Below are positions 57,051-64,000 of a stretch of 64,000 bases of DNA, piece after piece. Under the pieces are notes generated by a model that searched no databases, was not told the DNA's origin, and saw only the letters and a program-made list of their open reading frames with translations. This DNA is from Papaver somniferum. Its lineage: Eukaryota > Streptophyta > Magnoliopsida > Ranunculales > Papaveraceae. Position 1 is the stretch's first letter. Every line of letters begins with the position of its first letter. The translations under genes were made by a program, and so were the position numbers. The stretch spans positions 111,765,120 through 111,829,119 of the forward strand of contig NC_039362.1 of NCBI RefSeq assembly GCF_003573695.1, read 5' to 3'.

Positions 57051-59869
57051 TGTTAGAGCATAGCTCGGTTGAACCCACCAAGCGTTGGTATGTCAAGTTT
57101 TGTTGTCATATTTTAGTGAATCAAAACTCATTTAAGAGTCGCTTGATTATGTACTAGAGTCAACTTCGTACAGGTTAGCTTGAAAGTATTAGGATATGAG
57201 ACATTACAAGTATTTCAAAGACTTGAAGAAGTTAAGAAGTAAGAAGCTACAACGACAACATCATCCTTCCACTTGAGGTTAGTGATATTTGAATTGAACT
57301 GTTTCATTCCCTCACGGATCTTTCAAGTCGTGCATATTGAAAACAGAACTGCGAAGCATGAACACTCTAGATAGACATAGTATTAAGGAATACAATACGA
57401 GGTTTATTGCTTAACCATTAAACTTTGTAGATAAGACATCTACATAATCGTTTAAATGCTATTGTGATTATGTATGAGTATGAGGTGAGGATTTCATCCT
57501 AGAAAATAATGTTTTACATGTGTTTTAAGGAGGTAAGTTCATCAACTTGTTTATGAATCGAAATGAAATCGCCAGGCGTTATTGGTATTGTTATTCATTT
57601 CATATTCTGTGAACAACCAATATGTGTGATTTAGTATAACCGCTAATGACTTGTTTGTGTTCTTGGTAAAACTATTCACAAAGGCCTGACTTATGTATTG
57701 GTATGACTTTTATTAGTGAAACCGATCTTAAGTAATCAGTTGAGATGGTATGATCGAGTTTGTGATTTGTGTATGACCGAATCTGGGTGAAGGGGAACCG
57801 ATCATAGTAATAGGTGCAACACATCACAAAGGGGAATCGATCCTTGCATGAGGTGCAACAAGTTTGTAGCACAAAGGGGAACCGATCCTATGGACATTTG
57901 CGACACGTTTTTAGGCAAAAGGGAACCGATCCTATGGACATGTGCAACACATATAAGTTAGATACCATATATATATGTGTGGGGAACCGATCCTAGTATC
58001 TAGTCAACCGAATTTTGGAAAGCTAGTGTGACTATGCATAGTACTTACATGGAGGTAGAACCGAAACTTGTTTTGGTAGAACCGTTAAACCTATGATTTG
58101 TGATTGAGTGTTCTTGATCAATCACATAGTTCTTGAAAGTCAGATGAACCAATTCTAAACTTGTTTGGAAGTGTGGCAAATCGGTTTCAAGGTTGCAAGT
58201 ATGAAAGAGGACTTACAAAGTAAGGATGTCGACACACTTTGAATACAGGCGGTAATGTTTATCTTTTATTGTTCAAAGTTATTCCTTAATATCTAAAGGA
58301 AGAAAATCCAAGGATCGAAACATAAATAAGTTAAAAATCTTTTAATTAAGGTCTTAATTTTATTTTAGGAAAAATAAGAATTATTAATGTGCATTTACTA
58401 GTTAAAGATTTTCTAAAGAGATTTCAGCCAATATTTTGGACAGAGCATTTCCAGGAATTATGGAAACCGAATTTGTGCTTTAATGATCTTGAGAATATTT
58501 TCGGTTTTGGAAATTCCTTGATGTCCAAACTTCCTTGTATATAAATACTTGAAGTTTGCATTTCTAGCAAATTAATCCTTCGTGACAGCAAACTTCCTCG
58601 GTTGTGTTGTTACTGGTGAAGCCACCTATTCGGAGAGGAGAGTAACCTAACTAGGAGAAATCTCTTACGACCGCTCAGTTTAAAGTCTTCTTTGGGATTG
58701 AGAAGCTCTAGCGTGTACCGTTGGTGGGAAACTAGATAATTGCACTTTATCTTTTGTTTTCTTTGATTTGATTGACTAACGGTGGTTGAATTTGATTGCA
58801 CCTAGTTTGCTAATGCTTGAGAATCTTCTCTTCTGATATAAGATTCACTCAAACTAGTTCAGAGTTTCAACAGGGATATTTAGACTGTTGTTAGTTTTAA
58901 AGACGATCTTCTGATAATCCATTGTTAACAGACTCCGTTCTGTGCGTGATTGATCACAAGAGATTCAAGTTGTTGTGTGCAGGTGTTTATTGAATATCTA
59001 AGAAGATTTGAAGACAAAGAAGATTTTGAAGATTTCTGATTTGGGGTTCATAATCTTTGGTGTGCACAATACTTGTTTCGGTATAAGAGGATCCAAGTAT
59101 AATCGGTTTATCCTTGTGGTAGATTGGATTGATTAGTTGTGTAGATCAGCATAAATACAATTCTTTGTGATTAAAAGTATTGATTGCAAAATCTTAACAA
59201 TTACTTCGATAGTTGAGAATAAGATATATCTAAGAAGCTGACGAAGGAGTTTATTTGAGATAAACAGAAGAGCCTTTGTCGAACTCACATCACTTGGTTG
59301 AAGAGAGTTGATACCAAACATATTTGTTGTTCCTTTACTGTTTGGAACACGAACCAAAGGAATTGTTCCAAGTACGTGACTTATTCATAGGTTGGAGGCG
59401 TGGGAATACAAAACGGAACTAGGTGAACTATAGGTTTAGTTGCTTGGCATCAACTATACGAAGTTGGTTTAATTTTGTGTAGTGGCTTAATCCTGAGAGT
59501 ATTCAATTCTGGACAAGGTCCTGGGGTTTTTCTGCATTTGCAGTTTCGTCGTTAACAAAATCTTGCTGTGTCATTTACTTTATATTTCCGCATTATAATT
59601 GTTTTATTATAATTAAAGTAAATCACACAAACGTTAATTCCTATTTACTTGATAAGCAATCCTATTGTGTTTGGTTAAGTCCGAACCTTTTTATCAAGTA
59701 AACATACTTCGTTATTGTATTGTCTCGATCTCGTATCCATAGACAATCACACGAAGTGTGAACCGGTTTGTTGCATTGTTTCGACTCGGTCCATAGACAA
59801 TCACTTTCAGAAAAAAATAGGTAGGAAAAGTTTTAGCTTGAGGTATATTTGGGTACCCTCGCCTTTTCA
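57051..59869 (+). mobile_element. Family B 3' LTR (copy 2)
   Basis: 2,819 bp, the duplicate of 44873-47692, with the same minisatellite (57787-58003) and the TATATAAATA box at 58538-58547. Confidence 0.92.
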
Positions 59870-60863
59870 GTTAGCAATATGGAGGAAACTTCACAGTCAG
59901 AGCAACTGATGGACAATATAGAGAAGGTAATACAAAGGATGGCAGCAGTGATTATTCCATCATACGAAGATGAAGCCGAGGTAAATGTCATATTTCCTAA
60001 TCAGAGGCCAAGGTATGATCCCTACTCTAATACTTACAATCCGGGTTGGAAAGACCACCCAAATGTTAGTTATGCTAACAAGCAAGCTGTAGCTCCTAAT
60101 CGTTATGCGAGACAAAATGGATTTCAACAACAACAATTCCAGCACCCTCAACAACCTCAGAATCAAAGCTCCAGCCTTGAGGATTTTCTGAAAACCTACA
60201 TACAGAAACAAGATACAATTTTGCAAAGACAGGATATGACGATTAAGAACATTGAGACACAAATGGGTCAATTAGCCACATCCGTAGGTAAGTTAGAAGC
60301 ACAGGCGCCTGGTAAACTACCATCTCAACCGTTTGTGAACCCAAGAGAGCACGTCAATGTGGTGACATTAAGAAGTGGAAGACAAGTTGAAGAGCCACAA
60401 CAACAAGGTCTAATCTGGATACAGGGACAGTACACGTACCTAGTGATGATATTGAGAAGGAAGTAGAGGAGGAAACCGTCCCAAAGGAAAAGCCAACCTC
60501 AAACGGCCAACCTAAGGACACGGCTCCCACTTTTACCATACCACCTCCTTTCCCTAGTCGTTTTGCCAAGTCGAAGAAGCAAGCTCAAGACAAGGAGATC
60601 ATGGACATTTTCAGCAAGATACACGTCAACATTCCATTTATTAAGGCCATCGGAACCGTGCCCAGGTATGCCAAGGTTTTGAAGGATTTGTGTACAAGGA
60701 AGGATAGGTTGATTGCTAATGAGATTACTCAAGTGGGCGACAATGCTACAGCTATGTTACTTAAGAAGATGCGTACAAAGTGTGAAGATCCTGGCGGTTT
60801 CACAGTACCGGTTACAATTGGTAACCGACGATCGAGCGTGCTTTGCTTGATTTAGGAGCTTCC
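59870..60863 (+). pseudogene. Athila gag C-terminal part and protease start, frameshifted (copy 2)
   Basis: The duplicate of 47693-48686, with the same frameshifts and the same DLGAS site before the insertion. One substitution changes ITS to IPS near 59957. Shared lesions show that they predate the duplication. Confidence 0.85.
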
Positions 60864-63800
60864 TGTAGTGAACTCACTACAAATTGGACTATCAGGAACA
60901 ACTTGGATCTCTAAGAATAGAGATGATTTGTGATAGATAGAAGAAATTAGAGGGTTAGAGCAAGAATTAGACGAATTGGAGAGGTAAGAAGAAGACATTG
61001 ATAGAGGAGGAAATAACAGAAGAAATTAGGGAAGAAGATGAGTTTCATTCATTATTCATTAGATGACTCCAATTACAACTCTTCTGAGTAATATAGCCTG
61101 ATTACTACTATCAATATTAGAGTACCTAAACTACCCTCTAAATAACAATAAAGTACCACATATATCCTTGCCCGGGGACATGACAAATACCCACTCCTCC
61201 AAATCATCCTTGTCCTCAAGGATGAGAACTGAGATGTCATCTGTAGCACTATTAACTTGCTCCCCTAAACTAGCGCCACATTTATTTGTTTGCAGTCATC
61301 TTTTTCTAAGAAAATGTGAACGGCCAAGCTAATTACAAACGTTATCGCATACAAATATTTGTATATGCCGCACTGTTCAGGTTACCTCTTTCTTTGGTTT
61401 TTGCTGAGCTGCAGCTCTGAAATGGTACACCAAGGTCTTGCCACTTAAGAGTTTTGCTGGAGTTTAAGTCCCTTGAACGTTGGACCCACCACTTGCATAA
61501 TGATTTGAATAAGAATCTTGACAAGCAGGTCCAGGATCACCAATTTCCTAACAAATAATGAAGTCCATCCATAACCTTTCATTGGTTGGTACACACAACC
61601 CCGTACTTCTCTTAAAATAAATACTTCTATTGTTAACATTGTACTGAAGCATTTAATTGCGAAGTGCAAAAAATGCTGATGGACCTCCTTTTTGCTTAAC
61701 ACCATCTTCTCGTAATACCAGTTTGCGCCCAAGCATACAACTGAGGTAAATTGCATATTAACTCCACCAACATTCCTCGCATTCCGTGAACCGATCACTG
61801 GGTTGCAACCAGAAATAAGATATTGAGCAAGGTACTGGGTTGCAACCAGAAATAAGATATTGAGCAAGGTACGACGTATACAGACAACTCCAAAAAGGAT
61901 GTTGAACTGCTCCCAAATCTCCACTCGCATCAGACATCTTCCATTTACCTTAAGTGTAAGCCATATGTAGTGCAAGAAGGAACCAACTGTCCGGAGATGC
62001 AAATGAGTTCTCACATTTGTGGGGACTAAAAGAAGAAGCCTCGGAAAATAATTAAAATCTTTGAAAGGAACAATATGAATACCACAAAACATGTAGGTAG
62101 GCCACAGATAGTGCAAGGAGAAACCCACTCTTAGAATTTTGAAACAACTTCTTGAAGATACGAGCATCATCATAGAAGCATACTCCTGGAACCAGGATGA
62201 ATGACCCGTTGTTTTGAAGATTTTAGTCACTTGGGTGGACCACCTATTTGCTAACATAAAAACTTCAAGCAATCTATGAAAAGGAACTCCACCTTCAGTA
62301 AAACTCCACAAAATACTATCACGAATTTTAACAAAGGGTTCCAGTGCCTTCTCAGTAACCAACAGTTGCATAGAAATCATATCTTGGACAACACTATCAA
62401 CACTAGCGGCACCCATTTCAATACTTCTTGCAACCATATAAGCACACCCGTAATCATTCTTTTCTATGGAATTATCAAGATTCTGAAATACAATCGCACA
62501 TGTAGCATCTAAGATCGTAGGATGAGACTTCCACAACATGGTTTCACCAATTTTACCTCGATCAAACAACATTCGACAACAAGCAGAATTGGCAGAAACA
62601 ACACATTCAGAATTAATTTGTGTTAGGTCATTTACCTTGTTAGGTATGCAAGCTTCTTTAAGAATTTGGTCAAAACACAACATCCAAGGGCAGCAGCAGC
62701 ACACGATAAGGAGAAGCGCGAAGTTGTACTTTACAGACCTCATGATAGAAAAACCATTCTCGTGCGTTCCCCATCTCATATTTCTTTAGATACTGAGTGA
62801 CCACTGAATTCCAGAACGCAATACCCCAGTGAACTACTCTGCCCATCCTTTGATAAGCTTGCTTAATTTCACCCACTCTTGTCAACAAGAATATCAAGAA
62901 TTTCTCTCTTATCGATCTTTTGCTAAATGGTTTACTGTGATCACCGTGGCTACTAATGTGAACCAACATCAATAGATGTGACATTTTCAACAACAGCTTT
63001 CTGTCATCACCGTAATCACCCGTTTTATCCAGCACAAGTGCAATTAAATCCAGAAACAAAAAGTCTAGTGCGTACCTATATTTTAAATCAAGCTCACTAA
63101 CAGTTTCTCCATAGTGGTTAGCCATTAACATTGAACAAACATACCGTGCAAAAGAACATGAAGTATTTGTGTCGAAACTGAATTCATAAACACCAGCCAC
63201 ATAAGAAAACCTCTTAATAAGTCTGAAAGCCTTTCCACGATCAAACAACACCCGAGAATAACCAGGAAGAAGATGTAAACAATCCTTACCCAATGGAAGC
63301 TGCAAGAGAAAACCATCCAGAACACCATCAGAGCAACCCTTAATAGCTTCACTCGTTTTACCACTTCCCTTGAGTCTCACAGCTTATTATAATCACTTCC
63401 ACCAAGTAAGAGAAACAAAAAACCTTCATTACTATGAAAATTATGTTTACCAGGATCAAACAACTTGCAAGTGTCACCGTCTTCGTCTTCATTGGTCAGT
63501 AAAATCTCAATCGAGTTTGCAAGCAACAAATCTGACTGGTACCTACTTTTAAGAAAAAACTCAAACAAATTTCTCTCTTGCTGACATTTTACTAAACAGC
63601 TTAACCCCATCAGCAATAACACCATTTTGAAACAATATAAGAGCGATTGAATTCATAAACAACAATCCCAGTCGATACCCATGTTTAAAATCCAACTCAT
63701 AAGAAAATTTCTCTTTGTAATCATCAATCAAAACTGACCCATTAACCCACTTTCCACGATCAATTACAGAACAAGTAAAATCAAGATGGAGATAAAGATA

Positions 63801-64000
63801 GTTCTTACAATTCGTTTTGATGTGAGTAACTAGCTCCTGTGAAATTTCCATTTTACTGTCAATTCTCACAGCATATTCAAGTTGTGAACTCACACCCTTG
63901 GTCGAATCATCCTTGTCTTCAACTCTAGTGGAAATTGTTTCAACTTATTGCGATTCAAAATTAGGGAAAACTGAATCTGAATCAACATGAGTTGGTTCAC
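60864..64000 (-). mobile_element. Small LTR element with unknown ORF (copy 2, cut by window end)
   Basis: The duplicate of 48687 onward: 3' LTR 60864-61185, the purine tract, and coding DNA to the window edge. The 5' LTR would lie just outside. Confidence 0.88.
61445..64000 (-). pseudogene. Unrecognised long ORF with internal repeats (copy 2)
   Basis: Same gene as 49268-52119 but with different lesions. It shares the TAA (now about 63947) and the frameshift after 63561. It differs by a 1-bp loss at about 63379 (TCTCACAG versus TCTCGACAG) and a 2-bp loss at about 62676 (AAAACACAAC versus AAAACAAACAAC). It does not have the extra base that copy 1 has near 49739, so the C-terminal part is continuous here: a 444-codon frame, 62779-61445, that runs past the duplicated GCNP segment through WYYEKMVLSKKEVHQHFLHF to its stop. 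This C-terminal reading is the better guide to the original protein end. Confidence 0.55.

Larger units (their letters stand above)
53949..64000 (+). repeat. Tandem duplication unit, copy 2 (partial, runs off window)
   Basis: Near-identical to 41768-51820. Differences noticed are almost all 1-4-bp indels in short runs or TA repeats: the TA repeat at 42588/54768, AAAGAAAAG/AAAGAAAG at 42902/55084, ACACAGG/ACAGG at 44757/56936, AATATC/ATC loss at 46310/58485. Only about two substitutions were noticed between the two blocks (46706/58881 and 47781/59957). Confidence 0.92.

Overview
This window is plant nuclear DNA, most likely from a dicot, and consists of nested LTR retrotransposons. No host protein-coding gene, rRNA or tRNA gene could be supported. 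The evidence is: at least ten LTRs of 1.4-2.8 kb; initiator-Met-tRNA primer-binding sites (TGGTATCAGAGC) and Asp-tRNA primer-binding sites (TGGCGCCGTTGCCGGGGA); purine tracts next to LTR starts; 5-bp target-site duplications; a tRNA-derived SINE; and a broken Athila-type Ty3/gypsy gag-protease-RT. The species is not identifiable with confidence. A Papaveraceae-like genome is only a guess from memory of similar LTRs.

Two related non-autonomous families dominate. 'Family A' has LTRs of about 2.4-2.5 kb that start TGTTAGAGCACTGCTCGG. 'Family B' has LTRs of about 2.8 kb that start TGTTAGAGCATAGCTCGG. Both carry a gag-like coiled-coil ORF and an initiator-Met PBS, and no pol is visible in either. 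They share a conserved block near the LTR 3' end and look like large retrotransposon derivatives (LARDs) of a Copia, possibly SIRE-like, lineage (inference).

Layout. 1-3643: family A internal DNA (minus) holding another family A 5' LTR and a SINE. 3644-28404: a plus-strand family B LTR split by a solo LTR (4760-6716) and by a minus-strand solo family A LTR (7084-28333). That LTR is itself split by another family A LTR (7890-10389) and by a complete minus-strand family B element (12006-28244). The latter contains an Athila-like non-autonomous element (14200-18893) and a solo LTR (23178-25862). 28405-33792: two family A LTRs on plus, with PBS and gag remnant. 33793-53948: an Athila element, interrupted first by a family B element (37213-47692, with a solo family B LTR inside it) and then by a small LTR element (48687-52495) that carries a long unrecognised ORF instead of gag-pol. 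53949-64000: a near-identical direct repeat of 41768 onward (unit about 12.18 kb).

The most notable items are: the 12.18-kb tandem duplication with TTGG at its junction and almost exclusively indel differences; the unknown repeat-containing protein in the 48687-52495 element; hypervariable tandem modules in equivalent LTR positions; and a paired-palindrome motif shared between family A LTRs and the unrelated Athila LTR. The coding relics all contain stops, frameshifts or truncations, so nothing here appears to make a working retrotransposon alone. Mobility, if any, would depend on proteins supplied from elsewhere.
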